64,000 nucleotides of DNA. Origin: Pseudoxanthomonas sp. PXM01 (GTDB lineage: Bacteria > Pseudomonadota > Gammaproteobacteria > Xanthomonadales > Xanthomonadaceae). Below are positions 41,134-51,893 of this stretch, in pieces. How positions within the stretch are numbered: position 1 is the stretch's first letter; the number at the start of each line of letters is the position of its first letter. Position numbers and translations under genes: made by a program. Where the stretch lies: NCBI RefSeq assembly GCF_014851815.1, contig NZ_JACVAJ010000001.1, positions 1,054,001 through 1,118,000 of the forward strand, given 5' to 3'. The notes below the pieces were generated by a model, which had not been told where the DNA came from, made no database searches, and was given only the letters and a program-made list of their open reading frames with translations.

Positions 41134-43158
41134 TCAGGGCTGCCCCGTTGCGGTCACCGTGCAAAGCAGCGTCGCGGTGACCTGCCCTCCCACGGGCAAC
41201 GTCGGAATCACCATGCCGGCGCCCAGCAATGTGGACACGGGCACCGTGGCGGATGGACACGTCGCACCACCGGCGGCGGCACACGCGAACGTGGTGCCGG
41301 GCGTGGTGCAGTTCAGGCCGGGGCCTGGCGTATCGGTCAACACCGTCCCGGGGGCGGCCACCGGGCCGTTGTTGGTCACCACCAGCGTGTACGTCACCAC
41401 GCCTCCGCTCGGCGTGGGATTCGGCGTGGCTGTCTTCAGTACCTGGATGTCCGCCCGTCGCAGCGTGTTGGTGAAGGTGCAGGTGACGTTCGCGCCCGCC
41501 ACGGTGACCGCCGCATCCAGCACGACCTGCCGCGAGGCCAGGTTCGGCGTGGCGGTGCCACCCGTGGGCAGTCCGGTGCAGGTGATGTCGGTAAGCACGT
41601 AGTTCGCCGGCGGCGCACCTTCGGTGATCGTGGTCGCGGTGTTGGCCGCCGTCAGGATCTGCACCGCGCCGCTGACGGGCGTGCCGGCGGCGGCGGTGAC
41701 CAGGGTCTGGTTTGCGATGCCGTTGCTGCCACTGAAGGTGAAGCTGTCGGTGCCGTTCACGCTGGTCTTGCGGATCGTCACCCGCGGGCGCGGGGTATTG
41801 CTGAAGGTGCAGGTCAGGTCGTCGCCCGCTGCAGGGGTCACGTTGAACGTCGTACCGCTGCCGCTCGGCGTCTGTCCACCCGGCCGCGTATTGGTGCAGG
41901 CATACGTCGTGGTGTAGTTGGCCAGCACCGCGCCGCCTGCCGCCGACTCGGACAGCGTGTACACGCTGTTCGCGGTGGGGGTAGCGTGCGTCACCACGCC
42001 GCTGGCGGTGCTACCGCTGCCGGTAGTGGTGACCGACGCCGGTGCGCCCGCGCCGGTGATGGACAGGGTGAACTGGTCGGCCGCCTGCATGCGGCCGCCC
42101 GGCAAGGCCTTCTGCAGACGCAGGGTCGTGCGTGCATTGGCGAACGTGCACGTCAACGCCGCGCCCGCCGCCGTGCTCGCCGCGGGAATCGTGTACGTGG
42201 CGCCGCTGCGGCTGCCGACGGAGTTGCCGGCGGCCGTGGTGCAGGCGGCGTCCACCACGCTCCAGCCCGACGGCAACGTGCTTTCGGTGATCGTGACGGC
42301 GCTGCCCGGGGTGGCCACGGTGAACGGCTGCATGCCGGTCGCGGTATTGCCGTCCACCTGCACCGGCGTGCCTGCCGCCGAGGTGGTCACCGTGCTGCCG
42401 GTGTTGCGTGTGGTGTTGGCCAGGGTGAAGGCGAAAGGACCGCCCGCGACAGGCTGGGTGACCTTGTACAGCGTGAGCGGCACGCTGCAGCCGTGCATCT
42501 GCGCGATGGTGTACGTCCCGTTTGCGTTGGGGTCCCAGTAGCGGAACTCGATCCGCGACACCTGGTAGCCCGTCAGGTCGATGTCCACCGTGCCCCGTCG
42601 TCCGTTGCTCAGCGCGTCGGTGCTGCCGTCGGGTGCCTGGAACAGGTTGGATCCTGCGTAAGACAGCAGCGAGTTGGCATAGAACGAATACATCGACGCT
42701 GTCAGCGTGATGAGCGCACCGTTCTGGTCGTAGGCGTTGACCCTCATCCTGTCGCCCGCATCCAGGTCGTGCAGGCGGAAGCTCAGATTGCCGACGGGCA
42801 GATACTGGCCGAGGTTGTCGGGATTGCGGAAATGCAGCGTAGTCTGGATGCGGTTGGCTTCGCTGCCGGTGTTGCCGGCACTGTGGCCGATGCGGATGCC
42901 CGGCTCACCGGTGTAGTGGTTGTCGCTGATGTCGTCGGTGGTGATGGCGCCGTTACCGAAGGTGGTGTTGTCCACTTGCACGCGGGACGTGCCCACATAG
43001 ACGTTGTTGCCATTGATCACCGTCTCGCTGGAGCCGGCTTGCCCGTTGAGGGCAGCAAAGGACTGGTACGTCCCGAAACCGCATTGCTGCGCCAGCGCCG
43101 GCCCGGCGATGCCTGCCAGCGCGGCCACGGCCAGCATGCGGTACGCGGAGAGACTCAT
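41134..43158 (-). CDS. Secreted protein with prealbumin-like and DUF11 domains
   Basis: 674 residues. The signal peptide is about 1-23 (cleavage after ALA). An N-terminal domain (about 24-230) with FRLHDLDAGDRMRVNAYDQN and RIEFRYWDPNANGTYTIAQM resembles carbohydrate- or adhesion-type jelly rolls. Three to four Ig/prealbumin-like repeats follow, each containing a C-T-F-x-N motif (LTCTFANARTT, LTCTFSNTPRP, VTCTFTNTLRR). The last about 110 residues are a DUF11 repeat (IQVLKTATPNPTPSGGVVTY). It stops at LCTVTATGQP, where DUF11 repeats normally continue. There is no obvious anchor, so it may be released or held by other means. Confidence 0.78.
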   Translation of the reverse strand: MSLSAYRMLAVAALAGIAGPALAQQCGFGTYQSFAALNGQAGSSETVINGNNVYVGTSRVQVDNTTFGNGAITTDDISDNHYTGEPGIRIGHSAGNTGSEANRIQTTLHFRNPDNLGQYLPVGNLSFRLHDLDAGDRMRVNAYDQNGALITLTASMYSFYANSLLSYAGSNLFQAPDGSTDALSNGRRGTVDIDLTGYQVSRIEFRYWDPNANGTYTIAQMHGCSVPLTLYKVTQPVAGGPFAFTLANTTRNTGSTVTTSAAGTPVQVDGNTATGMQPFTVATPGSAVTITESTLPSGWSVVDAACTTAAGNSVGSRSGATYTIPAASTAAGAALTCTFANARTTLRLQKALPGGRMQAADQFTLSITGAGAPASVTTTGSGSTASGVVTHATPTANSVYTLSESAAGGAVLANYTTTYACTNTRPGGQTPSGSGTTFNVTPAAGDDLTCTFSNTPRPRVTIRKTSVNGTDSFTFSGSNGIANQTLVTAAAGTPVSGAVQILTAANTATTITEGAPPANYVLTDITCTGLPTGGTATPNLASRQVVLDAAVTVAGANVTCTFTNTLRRADIQVLKTATPNPTPSGGVVTYTLVVTNNGPVAAPGTVLTDTPGPGLNCTTPGTTFACAAAGGATCPSATVPVSTLLGAGMVIPTLPVGGQVTATLLCTVTATGQP

Positions 43159-43639
43159 GACGTCACGCCTTCCGCACGCAGGTGCGCCGTGTGCGACACG
43201 CGGGCGGCATGCCCGTGCGTTGCCGTGACCGGCAAAGTGATTCGACGTTCCATTCGCTATCCCCTGTTGATCTGATGCGCCCGTGCCACCGCACGTGACG
43301 CGTATCGCGGGACGTCGCACCTACGTTCGTATGCGTATGCGTGACGTCGCGAGGGGATATTCGCGGTGGGCGCGATGCACAGGACATCGCACGCATCTGA
43401 CCGCAGCGGCATCCGTCGCAGTTTCGACGGACAGAGCCGGCGTGTACGCGATGATCGCGGCAACGAGCGAGCGTCCGGCAACGACCTGCCGGATGCGGGA
43501 TATGCGTGCCATGGAAACGGTCGTCCCGGAGCGCGAGGGGACGACACCAGGGCCGCTACGCGTTCGCGTGCACGCCTGCCAATGCCATACCCGTCTTTCC
43601 GATGTATCGCGCCGGCGGGAAGCGTCCCGCGCCGACGGA
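43159..43639. other. Intergenic region between ispH and the DUF11 protein gene
   Basis: About 480 bases on which no gene, RNA or terminator was recognised. It should contain the promoter of the DUF11 protein gene. A tract rich in CGT, CGTATG and GACGTCGC words lies at 43290-43360. Confidence 0.4.
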
Positions 43640-44590
43640 TCAGCTAACCAGCTGCAGCCGCAGTTCCTTGGGCAGCGCGAAGACCATGCTCTCGGGCTCG
43701 CCATCCAGTTCGCTGACACCGGCGGCACCGAGGTCGCGCAGGCGCTGGATGACGCCCTCGATCAGCACGTCCGGCGCGGAGGCGCCGGCGGTGACGCCGA
43801 CGCGCTGCTTGCCGTCGATCCAGCGCGGGTCGATCTCGTGCGCGCCGTCGATCAGGTACGACTCCACGCCGTCGCGCTCGGCCAGCTCGCGCAGGCGGTT
43901 GGAGTTGGAGCTGTTCGGCGAGCCGACCACGAGGACCAGGTCGCACTGCTTGGCCAGGTCGCGCACGGCGTCCTGGCGGTTCTGCGTGGCGTAGCAGATG
44001 TCGTCGTTCTTCGGCCCCTGGATGGCCGGGAAGCGCTGCTGCAGCGCCTGGATGATGCCCACCGTGTCGTCGACCGACAGCGTGGTCTGGGTGGTGTAGA
44101 ACAGGTTCTCCGGCTGGCTCACGTCCAGCGTGGCGACACCGTCGATGTCTTCCACCAGGTAGATCTGCCCTGCCCCGCCTTCGCGGTTCCACTGGCCCAT
44201 CGTGCCTTCCACCTCGGGGTGGCCGGCGTGGCCGATCAGCACCACGTCGCGGCCGGCGCGGCAGTGGCGGGCCACTTCGAAGTGCACCTTGGTCACCAGC
44301 GGGCAGGTGGCATCGAATACCTTCAGGCCGCGGCGGTCGGCTTCGTTGCGCACGGCCTTGGCGACGCCATGCGCGCTGAAGATGACGGTGGCGCCGTCGG
44401 GCACTTCGTCCAGTTCTTCCACGAACACCGCGCCGCGCTGCTTCAGGTCGTCGACCACGAAGCGGTTGTGCACCACCTCATGCCGTACGTAGATCGGCGC
44501 GCCAAGCGTTTCGATGGCGCGCTTGACGATCTCGATGGCGCGGTCGACACCGGCGCAGAAACCACGGGGATTGGCGAGCAGGACATCCAT
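43640..44590 (-). CDS. ispH: 4-hydroxy-3-methylbut-2-enyl diphosphate reductase
   Basis: 316-residue iron-sulfur enzyme, last step of the MEP isoprenoid pathway. It starts [19 protein letters not shown] with the first cluster cysteine C12; the other cluster cysteines are in [11 protein letters not shown] and [13 protein letters not shown]. Further signatures are [33 protein letters not shown] (here [16 protein letters not shown]) and [17 protein letters not shown]. The start at ATG 44590 agrees with the family; a further 18-codon in-frame extension does not. It lies downstream of lspA, a common neighbourhood. Confidence 0.97.
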   Translation of the reverse strand: MDVLLANPRGFCAGVDRAIEIVKRAIETLGAPIYVRHEVVHNRFVVDDLKQRGAVFVEELDEVPDGATVIFSAHGVAKAVRNEADRRGLKVFDATCPLVTKVHFEVARHCRAGRDVVLIGHAGHPEVEGTMGQWNREGGAGQIYLVEDIDGVATLDVSQPENLFYTTQTTLSVDDTVGIIQALQQRFPAIQGPKNDDICYATQNRQDAVRDLAKQCDLVLVVGSPNSSNSNRLRELAERDGVESYLIDGAHEIDPRWIDGKQRVGVTAGASAPDVLIEGVIQRLRDLGAAGVSELDGEPESMVFALPKELRLQLVS

Positions 44591-44665
44591 AGGACCGATA
44601 GTACCGAAGGCAGGGAAATGAAAAGGTAAATGTGTCGCCAGCACCGATCCCGCATGGCACCTACG

Positions 44666-44691
44666 CCCCTCTCCCGCCTGCGGGAGAGGGG
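44666..44691. repeat. GC-rich palindrome in the ispH-lspA gap
   Basis: CCCCTCTCCCGC / GCGGGAGAGGGG with two bases between. This type of sequence, followed by GGGTGAGGG, is scattered in many proteobacterial genomes. It may fold in the lspA transcript. Confidence 0.65.
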
Positions 44692-44728
44692 AACGGGGTG
44701 AGGGCGAGCCGCCGCGATGCCGCTTTGC

Positions 44729-44750
44729 AGGGTGGGCCTTGGCCCACCCT
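44729..44750. repeat. GGGTGGGCC palindrome in the ispH-lspA gap
   Basis: AGGGTGGGCC (44729-44738) / GGCCCACCCT (44741-44750) around TT. This is a dispersed proteobacterial repeat type, here 25 bases past the lspA stop, where it could act as a weak terminator. Confidence 0.6.
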
Positions 44751-44774
44751 ACGAGTACGCGGGAGCCACCCGGC

Positions 44775-45272
44775 TCAACCGCCCTTCTTCTTGCCGTCGA
44801 ACAGCCCGAACAGCGCGATGCCGATGGCGCCCCCCACCACCGCGCAGTCGGCGATGTTGAACGCCGGCCAGTAGTAGTCGCGCCAGTGCCACTGGATGAA
44901 ATCGATCACGTGGCCGTGGATCTGGCGGTCGATGACGTTGCCCAGCGCGCCGCCGATGACCAGCGCGTACGGCAGCGCCTGGCGCCAGTCCGCGCGCGCG
45001 GTGCGCGACAGCCAGAAGCCCAGCAGGCCACTGATGCCCACGGCCAGCACGGTGAAGAACCACAACTGCCAGCCGCCGGCGTTGGCCAGGAAGCTGAACG
45101 CCGCGCCGGTGTTGTAGGTGCGGTACCAGTTCCAGAAGCCCTCGATCACCGGGATGGCGGTGTACTCCGGCAGCGAGGCCAGCACCCACGCCTTCGACCA
45201 CTGGTCGAGCACGATGACGACGACCGACAGCAGCAGCCAGACCAGCGCATTGGGTTTCGGCTTGATGCTCAT
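44775..45272 (-). CDS. lspA: Lipoprotein signal peptidase
   Basis: 165-residue inner-membrane aspartyl protease that removes signal peptides from prolipoproteins. Four membrane helices are visible. The catalytic pair is D124 in HVIDFIQ and D142 in FNIADCAV, with the substrate-binding [10 protein letters not shown] at 53-62 and GNVIDR at 111-116. The ATG at 45272 overlaps the ileS stop (TGATG), so the two are translationally coupled. It would process the lipoproteins encoded elsewhere in this window. Confidence 0.97.
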   Translation of the reverse strand: MSIKPKPNALVWLLLSVVVIVLDQWSKAWVLASLPEYTAIPVIEGFWNWYRTYNTGAAFSFLANAGGWQLWFFTVLAVGISGLLGFWLSRTARADWRQALPYALVIGGALGNVIDRQIHGHVIDFIQWHWRDYYWPAFNIADCAVVGGAIGIALFGLFDGKKKGG

Positions 45273-48103
45273 CAGAACCACACCCGGTCTTCGCCCGCGC
45301 CGTCGATGTTGCTGACGCAGCGGCCGCACAACTCGGGATGCGCAGCATGCTGGCCGACATCGGCGCGGTAGTGCCAGCAACGCACGCACTTGCTCTTGGT
45401 GGTCGGCGTGGCCAGCACGAAGATCTCGTCGGCGCTGACTTCACTGACGGTGACGTCGCCGCTGATGAAGAAGAAGCGCAGTTCCTCGGCCAGCGGCTGC
45501 CACTTGGCGGCGGTCAATGCATTCACCGACACGGTGATCTCCGCTTCCAGCGCGGCGCCGATCAGGCCGTTGGCGCGCATCGGCTCCAGCACCTTGGCGA
45601 CCTGCTCGCGCAGGGCCAGCAGCTGGTCGAAGTCGGCGGCGTTCAGCGCGGCGCCTTCCGGCAGCGGCGCCAGGCCGTCGTACCAGGTGGCGAACAGCAC
45701 GTTGTCGACGCGCTTGCCGGGCAAATAGCCCCACATCTCGTCGGCGGTGAAGCTGAGCACCGGCGCGATCCAGCGCACGAACGCCTCGGCGATATGGAAC
45801 ATCGCGCTCTGCGCGCTGCGACGGCCGCGCGAATCCTCGCGCATCGTGTACAGACGGTCCTTGGTGACGTCCAGGTACAGCGAGCCGAGGTCGACGCTGC
45901 AGAAGTTCAGCAGCGCCTGCACGATCTCGGCGAAGTCGTAGCGGTCGTAGGCGGCCTTGATCTTCTCCTGCACCTCATGGGCGCGGTGCACGATCCAGCG
46001 GTCCAGCGCGACCATGTCGGCCGGCGCCAGCAGGTCGCGCGCGGGATCGAAACCGTTGAGGTTGCTGAGCAGGAAGCGCGCGGTGTTGCGCAGGCGACGG
46101 TAGGCATCGGCGTTGCGCTTCAGGATTTCCTGCGACAGCGACATCTCGTTGCTGTAGTCGGCGCTGGCGATCCACAGGCGCAGGATGTCCGCGCCCAGCG
46201 TCTTCATGATGTCCTGCGGCTCGATGCCGTTGCCCAGCGACTTGGACATCTTGCGGCCGTGCTCGTCCACGGTGAAGCCGTGGGTGAGGCACTGCTTGTA
46301 CGGCGCCGCCTTGTCGATCGCCACGCCGGTCAGCAGTGAGGACTGGAACCAGCCGCGGTGCTGGTCGGAGCCTTCCAGATAGAGGTCGGCCGGCTTGCCG
46401 AAGCCGCGCTCCAGCAGCACGCCTTCATGGGTCACGCCGGAGTCGAACCAGACATCAAGGATGTCGGTGATCTTGTCGTAGTCCTTGGCTTCGTCGCCCA
46501 GCAGCTCGGTCGCGTCCAGCGTGTACCAGACATCGACGCCGCCCCGCTCCACGCGATCGGCGACCGCGCGCATCAGCTCGACGCTGCGCGGATGCGGCTC
46601 ACCGGTTTCGCGATGCACGAACAGCGCGATCGGCACGCCCCAGGTGCGCTGGCGCGAGATGGTCCAGTCCGGACGGCCATCGACCATGCCGGCGATGCGG
46701 GCTTCGCCCCACTGCGGGAACCAGCCGACGTGCTTGATGGCTTCCAGCGCATCGGCGCGCAGGTTGGCCTGCTCCATCGAGATGAACCACTGCGGCGTGG
46801 CGCGGAACGCGATCGGCGTCTTGTGGCGCCAGCAGTGCGGGTAGCTGTGCTCCAGCTTGCTGAAGGCGAGCAGCGCGCCGCTCTGCTTCAGCACCTCGAT
46901 GATGGTGTCGTTGGCCTTCCAGATATGCAGGCCGGCGAGTTCGACGCCATGCGCGGCCGGCGTGGACGGCAGGTACACGCCGCGGCCATCGACCGGATTG
47001 AGCTGCGCAGCGGTGTACTTGTCGAGCAGGCCGTACTGCTTGCTGACGACATAGTCCTCCTGGCCGTGGCCGGGCGCGGTATGCACGGCACCGGTACCGT
47101 CTTCGGCCGACACGTGGTCGCCGAGCAGCACGGGGATGTCGCGCTCGTCGTAGAACGGGTGCGCGAAATGCAGGCCTTCCAGCGCCGCGCCTTTCACGCG
47201 CGCATGCACGACGACGTCGGTGACGCCATAGCGCTGCAGCGCGCGTTCGGCCAGCGCATCGGCAACGACCAGCCAGCGGCGCTTGCCGTCATGCGCGGGA
47301 CCGTCGACCAGCGCGTACTCCAGCTCGCCGCCCATCGAGATGGCCAGCGATGCGGGCAGCGTCCACGGGGTCGTGGTCCAGATCGGCACGGCGATCTCGA
47401 CACCGTCAGGCACGGCCACGCCGAACGCCTTCGCCACCGCCTGCGCATCGCGCGCGGCGTAAGCGACGTCCACCGCCGGCGAGACCTTGTCGGCGTATTC
47501 GATCTCGGCTTCGGCCAGCGCCGAGCCGCAGTCGAAGCACCAGTGCACCGGCTTCACGCCGCGCGTCAGGTGGCCGTTGGCGACGATCTTCGCCAGCGCG
47601 CGGATCTCGTTGGCTTCGAAACGGAAGTCCAGCGTCTTGTACGGATTGTCCCAGTCGCCGATCACGCCCAGGCGCTTGAAGTCCTTGCGCTGGATGTCGA
47701 TCTGCGACTCGGCGTATTCGCGGCACTTCTGCCGGAATTCGACCGCGTCGAGCTTCACGCCGACCTTGCCGAACTTCTTCTCAATGGCGATCTCGATGGG
47801 CAGGCCATGGCAATCCCAGCCCGGGATGTACGGCGCATCGAAGCCGGCCAGGTAGCGCGACTTGACGATGATGTCCTTGAGGATCTTGTTGACCGCGTGG
47901 CCCAGGTGGATCGCACCGTTCGCATACGGCGGGCCGTCGTGCAGCACGAACAGCGGGCGGCCCTTGGCGTTGTCGCGCAGTTGCGCGTACAGGCCCTGGC
48001 TTTCCCAGCGCGCCAGCGTGTCCGGCTCGCGCTTGGGCAGGTCGCCGCGCATCGGGAATTCGGTGGCGGGCAGATGGAGGGTTGCTTTGTAGTCCTGGCT
48101 CAC
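45272..48103 (-). CDS. ileS: Isoleucine--tRNA ligase
   Basis: 943-residue class I synthetase. The HIGH-equivalent motif HLGH is at 66-69 in [14 protein letters not shown], the KMSKS loop lies in [10 protein letters not shown] (about residue 605), and the CP1 editing domain sits between. The C-terminal zinc finger CVRCWHYR...CGRC is complete. The GTG start at 48103 overlaps the ribF stop (GTGA), and the stop overlaps lspA, giving the tight ribF-ileS-lspA order common in gammaproteobacteria. The length agrees with the family (about 940). Confidence 0.98.
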   Translation of the reverse strand: MSQDYKATLHLPATEFPMRGDLPKREPDTLARWESQGLYAQLRDNAKGRPLFVLHDGPPYANGAIHLGHAVNKILKDIIVKSRYLAGFDAPYIPGWDCHGLPIEIAIEKKFGKVGVKLDAVEFRQKCREYAESQIDIQRKDFKRLGVIGDWDNPYKTLDFRFEANEIRALAKIVANGHLTRGVKPVHWCFDCGSALAEAEIEYADKVSPAVDVAYAARDAQAVAKAFGVAVPDGVEIAVPIWTTTPWTLPASLAISMGGELEYALVDGPAHDGKRRWLVVADALAERALQRYGVTDVVVHARVKGAALEGLHFAHPFYDERDIPVLLGDHVSAEDGTGAVHTAPGHGQEDYVVSKQYGLLDKYTAAQLNPVDGRGVYLPSTPAAHGVELAGLHIWKANDTIIEVLKQSGALLAFSKLEHSYPHCWRHKTPIAFRATPQWFISMEQANLRADALEAIKHVGWFPQWGEARIAGMVDGRPDWTISRQRTWGVPIALFVHRETGEPHPRSVELMRAVADRVERGGVDVWYTLDATELLGDEAKDYDKITDILDVWFDSGVTHEGVLLERGFGKPADLYLEGSDQHRGWFQSSLLTGVAIDKAAPYKQCLTHGFTVDEHGRKMSKSLGNGIEPQDIMKTLGADILRLWIASADYSNEMSLSQEILKRNADAYRRLRNTARFLLSNLNGFDPARDLLAPADMVALDRWIVHRAHEVQEKIKAAYDRYDFAEIVQALLNFCSVDLGSLYLDVTKDRLYTMREDSRGRRSAQSAMFHIAEAFVRWIAPVLSFTADEMWGYLPGKRVDNVLFATWYDGLAPLPEGAALNAADFDQLLALREQVAKVLEPMRANGLIGAALEAEITVSVNALTAAKWQPLAEELRFFFISGDVTVSEVSADEIFVLATPTTKSKCVRCWHYRADVGQHAAHPELCGRCVSNIDGAGEDRVWF

Positions 48104-49047
48104 GCCGTCGCTCGTCGTTGGTGTTCGGAAAGGAGTGCGCGCGCCTCGGCGGCGTCGCGATGCATCTGCTCGGTGAGGCTGGGCAGATCGGGGAATTTCA
48201 GTTCGTCGCGCAGCTTGGCGACGAATTCGACGTCGATGTGGCGCCCGTAGAGGTCGCCGGCGAAGTCGAACAGGTGGGCTTCCAGCAACGGCTCGACGCC
48301 GTCGACCGTGGGACGCGTACCGAAGCTGGACACCGACGGCCACGGTTGGTCGCCGACGCCGTGCACCCAGGTGGCGTAGATGCCGGACAGCGCGGGCGTC
48401 TTCGGAAAGCGCAGGTTGGCGGTCGGAAAACCCAGCGTGCGCCCGAGCTGCTTGCCGCGCACCACGCGGCCGCCGATGGCGTACGGGCGGCCGAGCAGGC
48501 GCTCGACGGTGGCGAAGTCGCCGCCCTTCAGCGCTTCACGGATACGGGTACTCGAGACACGTTCGCCCTGCGCATGCACCGGCTCGATTTCGCCGGCGGT
48601 GAAGCCCAGTTCGCGGCCCATCGCCTGCAACAGGGCGAGATCGCCGCCGCGGCGATGACCGAAGCGGAACTCCGGACCGATCCAGACTTCACGGGCGGCT
48701 AGGCGGCCGGACAGCAGCACGCGGGCGAAGTCTTCGGCGGACATCGCGGAGAGCTTGGCATCGAAGCGCAGCAGGCCGACGTGGTCGGCACCGAGATCCA
48801 GCAGGCCTTCCACCTTGGCACGCGCCAAAGTCAGGCGCGGCGGCGGGGTGTCCCTGGCGAAGAACTCGCGCGGCAGCGGTTCGAAAGTGACCACGACGGC
48901 CGGCACGCCCAGCGCGCGGGCACGGGCGACGGCATGCCGCACCAGCGCACGGTGGCCCAGGTGCAGGCCATCGAAGGCGCCGATGCAGACCACGCTACCG
49001 TGCGGGCACAAAAGCCCGCCATCGACGTCACGGAACAGCCTGCTCAT
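48100..49047 (-). CDS. ribF: Bifunctional riboflavin kinase/FAD synthetase
   Basis: 315 residues making FMN and FAD. The N-terminal nucleotidyltransferase domain has [30 protein letters not shown] and [11 protein letters not shown]. The C-terminal kinase domain has [38 protein letters not shown] and [21 protein letters not shown]. The stop overlaps the ileS start. The length is typical. Confidence 0.97.
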   Translation of the reverse strand: MSRLFRDVDGGLLCPHGSVVCIGAFDGLHLGHRALVRHAVARARALGVPAVVVTFEPLPREFFARDTPPPRLTLARAKVEGLLDLGADHVGLLRFDAKLSAMSAEDFARVLLSGRLAAREVWIGPEFRFGHRRGGDLALLQAMGRELGFTAGEIEPVHAQGERVSSTRIREALKGGDFATVERLLGRPYAIGGRVVRGKQLGRTLGFPTANLRFPKTPALSGIYATWVHGVGDQPWPSVSSFGTRPTVDGVEPLLEAHLFDFAGDLYGRHIDVEFVAKLRDELKFPDLPSLTEQMHRDAAEARALLSEHQRRATA

Positions 49048-49128
49048 GGATTCCTGTGGGGACGGATGCGCCAGGCGGCGGATCCGGGATGTTGCAAGAC
49101 CTTGAAGTATAGCCGGCCCTGCCCGTCC

Positions 49129-50742
49129 TCAATGCCCACGCAGGTCACGCGGCCGGATGCCTTGCAGGTACAGCAGGACGGCGTAGAGACCGCCACCGGC
49201 ACCGACCATCACCGCCAGCCGCCAGCCACGCTCCCACCAGGCCCACGGGGTCCATTCGACCCAGACCAAGCGGAACGCCACCACCACCAGCGTCATCGCC
49301 ACCGTGGCCAGCACGATCTGGCGCAGGAACCGGGCCCAGCCCGGCTGCCGGCGATAGACACCGGCCTTGCGCAGCAGCCAGGCCAGTTGCAGCGCGTTGA
49401 CCCAGCCGGCGATGGCGATGGCCAGCGCCAGCAATGCGTGGGCGCCCTGGACCTGGCCGAGCGCGGCCTTCAGGTCGCCGCCCGTGGCCTGCAGGGCCTG
49501 CCGGCCCGGCTCGGTGCCGTAGAGCATCGCGGCGAAGAACAGCACCGTACACAGCGCGTTGGTCAGCACCGCCACCACCGCCGCCTTGACCGGCGTGCGG
49601 GTGTCCTGGCGCGAATAGAACGCCGGCGCCAGCACCTTCACCAGCAGGAACGCGGGGATGGCGATCGACTGGGCCATCAGGCTCCAGCTGGCCATCTGCA
49701 CGTCGGTGGCGCCGAACCGGCCGTACTGGAACAGCGTCGACAGCAGCGGCTGGGCGCACAGGATCAGGCCGGCGCAGGCCGGCAGGCCGATCAGCAGGCA
49801 GAGCCGGAAACCCCAGTCCAGTCCCTTCGAATAGCCCTCGGGATCGGTCTCCGCGTGGCGGCTGGACAGGTGCGGCAGGATCACCGTGCCAATGGCGACA
49901 CCGAACATGCCCAGCGGGAACTCCAGCAGACGGTCGCTGTAGTACAGCCAGCTGACGCTGCCGCTGATCAGTAGCGCGGCCACCCAGGTATTCAGCAGCA
50001 GGTTGAACTGCGCCACCGAGGAGCCGAACAGCGTGGGCACCATCAGGGTCAGGATCTTGCGCACGCCGGCGTGGGCGGCATCCAGCTTCGGCCGGGGCAG
50101 CAGGCCCAGCCGGAACAGCGACGGCAACTGGAACCCCAGCTGCAGCAGGCCGGCGATGAATACACCCCAGCCCAGCACCATCACCGAACTGCTGAACCAC
50201 GTTTGCGCCGCGAAGGCCGCCGAGATCATCGCCACGTTCAGCAGGATCGGCGAGAGCGCCGGGATGGCAAAGCGCTGGTAGCTGTTGAGGATGGCGCCGA
50301 CCAGCGAGGCCAGCGAGATGAACAATGCATAGGGGAACGTGACCCGCAGCAGGTCGGTCAGCATCGCCATCTGCGCGTCGTCGAAGTTCGGCGCGATCAG
50401 GCGTGCGATCTGCGGCGCCAGCAGGATGACGACGGCCGTCAGCAGCAGCAGCACGGCCGCCAGGGTGCCGGCGACCCGGTCGATCAGGGCCTTGACCTCC
50501 CCGGCGCTGCGGGTAGCCTTGTACTCAGCCAGTACCGGCACGAAGGCCATCGAGAATGAGCCCTCGGCCGACAGCCGCCGCATGAAGTTGGGGATGCGGA
50601 ACGCCACGAAGAAGGCATCCATCATGCCGCCAGCGCCGAAGACGTGGGCGTAGACCTGGTCCCGGACCAGTCCGGACAGGCGGGACAGGAAGGTCATGGA
50701 GCTGAACACGGCAGCGGACCGCAGGAGCCGATTGCCGCTCAT
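49129..50742 (-). CDS. murJ: Lipid II flippase MurJ (MviN)
   Basis: 537-residue inner-membrane protein with about 14 helices that moves lipid II to the periplasm. Family segments are LLRSAAVFSSMTFLSRLSGL, VRDQVYAHVFGAGGMMDAFF, AFRIPNFMRRLSAEGSFSMA, FVPVLAEYK, VTFPYALFISLASLVGAILN and LPHLSSRHAETD. The charged residues lining the cavity (Arg in RIPNFMRR) are kept. The start at ATG 50742 has AAAGGGCG before it. It is divergent from rpsT, an arrangement widely conserved. Confidence 0.97.
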   Translation of the reverse strand: MSGNRLLRSAAVFSSMTFLSRLSGLVRDQVYAHVFGAGGMMDAFFVAFRIPNFMRRLSAEGSFSMAFVPVLAEYKATRSAGEVKALIDRVAGTLAAVLLLLTAVVILLAPQIARLIAPNFDDAQMAMLTDLLRVTFPYALFISLASLVGAILNSYQRFAIPALSPILLNVAMISAAFAAQTWFSSSVMVLGWGVFIAGLLQLGFQLPSLFRLGLLPRPKLDAAHAGVRKILTLMVPTLFGSSVAQFNLLLNTWVAALLISGSVSWLYYSDRLLEFPLGMFGVAIGTVILPHLSSRHAETDPEGYSKGLDWGFRLCLLIGLPACAGLILCAQPLLSTLFQYGRFGATDVQMASWSLMAQSIAIPAFLLVKVLAPAFYSRQDTRTPVKAAVVAVLTNALCTVLFFAAMLYGTEPGRQALQATGGDLKAALGQVQGAHALLALAIAIAGWVNALQLAWLLRKAGVYRRQPGWARFLRQIVLATVAMTLVVVAFRLVWVEWTPWAWWERGWRLAVMVGAGGGLYAVLLYLQGIRPRDLRGH

Positions 50743-50772
50743 CGCCCGCCCTTTGCCCGGGGATGACCCAGG

Positions 50773-50801
50773 TTGACGCAACCCATTGAATGCCCCATAA
50801 T
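50773..50801 (+). promoter_or_regulatory. Sigma-70 promoter of rpsT
   Basis: TTGACG (50773-50778), 17 bases, CATAAT (50796-50801): five of six matches in each box at optimal spacing. The expected start near 50808 gives a leader of about 60 bases to the GTG of rpsT. Confidence 0.72.
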
Positions 50802-50869
50802 TTCCGGCTCAATTACCCGTCTTCCGTTCACCCCCTGAATTCTCTCAGGTATTCATCAGGAATCCCACT

Positions 50870-51139
50870 GTGGCCAATATCAAGTCCGCCAAGAAGCGCG
50901 CCAAGCAGACCGTCGTGCGCAATGCGCGCAATGCCGGTCAGCGTTCGATGCTGCGCACCGCTGTCAAGAAAGTCCTGAAGGCGCTCGACGCCAATGACGC
51001 CGCCGGCGCCCAGGCCGCGTTCGTGTCGGCCCAGCCGATCCTCGATCGCCTGAGCTCGCGCGGCCTGATCCACAAGAACAAGGCTGCCCGCCACAAGAGC
51101 CGCCTGAACGCCCGCATCAAGGCCCTGCAAGCGGCCTGA
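50870..51139 (+). CDS. rpsT: 30S ribosomal protein S20
   Basis: 89 residues, basic and helical: [20 protein letters not shown] at the start and [20 protein letters not shown] near the end. The start is GTG at 50870 with AGGA before it; start codons other than ATG are frequent for rpsT, where S20 represses its own translation. It has its own promoter and terminator. Confidence 0.97.
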   Translation: MANIKSAKKRAKQTVVRNARNAGQRSMLRTAVKKVLKALDANDAAGAQAAFVSAQPILDRLSSRGLIHKNKAARHKSRLNARIKALQAA

Positions 51140-51171
51140 TTCACGGCGGCACGCAACGCGAAGACACTGGG

Positions 51172-51199
51172 AACCCGCCGAAAGGCGGGTTTCTTTTTT
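51172..51199 (+). terminator. Intrinsic terminator of rpsT
   Basis: AACCCGCC (51172-51179) - GAAA - GGCGGGTT (51184-51191), then TCTTTTTT. A tetraloop hairpin with a good U-run, 33 bases after the stop. Confidence 0.9.
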
Positions 51200-51298
51200 G
51201 GCCTGCTCGCCCCCCATTGACGCATATCCCCTGCCCCGGTTCTGATGCGCACGCCTCGCCAACCGGAGAGGCAGGGGGAATTCAACAAGGGGAACACG

Positions 51299-51871
51299 AT
51301 GAAACTGCTTCGTGCGACGGCGCTCGCCGTCCTGTTGGCCACCGCGTCGATGTCGGCACATGCCGGCAAGATGGCCAAATCCAATGAACCGCTGACGCTG
51401 GAACCGGACAAGGCCGCCGTCGTCTTCATGCGACCGGGCAAGTTCGTCGGCGCCGCCGTCGCCGTGCCGCTGTTCGACGTGACGGGCGACGAGACCAAGT
51501 TCATTGGCATCCTGGATGCCGGCAGCAAGGTGGCTTACCAGGTGCCGGCAGGCGAACACGTCTTCATGACCACGGTCTTCGGCGGCGATGGTGGCGTGCG
51601 CTTCTACAAGGCCAACGTGGAAGCCGGGAAGACCTATTACTTCCGCGCCCACATCATCGACGGCATCTGGGGGTTGTCGCCGGTGCACCAGGACGCGTTC
51701 ACGGGCAAGGACTTCGCTGGATGGGACAAGGGCACCCAGCTGACGATCAACAGCCCCAAGTCGCTGGAATGGGGCCAGGCCAATCTGGAGAGCGCCACCC
51801 AGCGCCACAAGAACCTGGAGCCGCAGGTGATCGCGGATTCCGCTTCGCTGCGCACGGAGGATGGCCGCTGA
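51299..51871 (+). CDS. Secreted DUF2846-like protein
   Basis: 190 residues. The signal peptide is about 1-22 (cleavage after AHA). The body has the pattern KAAVVFMRPGKFVGAAVAVP, a segment FIGILDAGSKVAYQVPAGEH and FYKANVEAGKTYYFRAHI, resembling the DUF2846 family of exported proteins whose beta-sandwich ends in a PGxH turn. AAGGGG precedes the ATG at 51299. Function unknown. It is flanked by two terminators, so it forms its own unit. Confidence 0.75.
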   Translation: MKLLRATALAVLLATASMSAHAGKMAKSNEPLTLEPDKAAVVFMRPGKFVGAAVAVPLFDVTGDETKFIGILDAGSKVAYQVPAGEHVFMTTVFGGDGGVRFYKANVEAGKTYYFRAHIIDGIWGLSPVHQDAFTGKDFAGWDKGTQLTINSPKSLEWGQANLESATQRHKNLEPQVIADSASLRTEDGR

Positions 51872-51893
51872 GGCCCATCCCTTTCCGCTAATG

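Noticed and set aside
46358..48250. Long open frame opposite ileS and ribF
   Set aside because: Antisense shadow; no ribosome binding site or domain.
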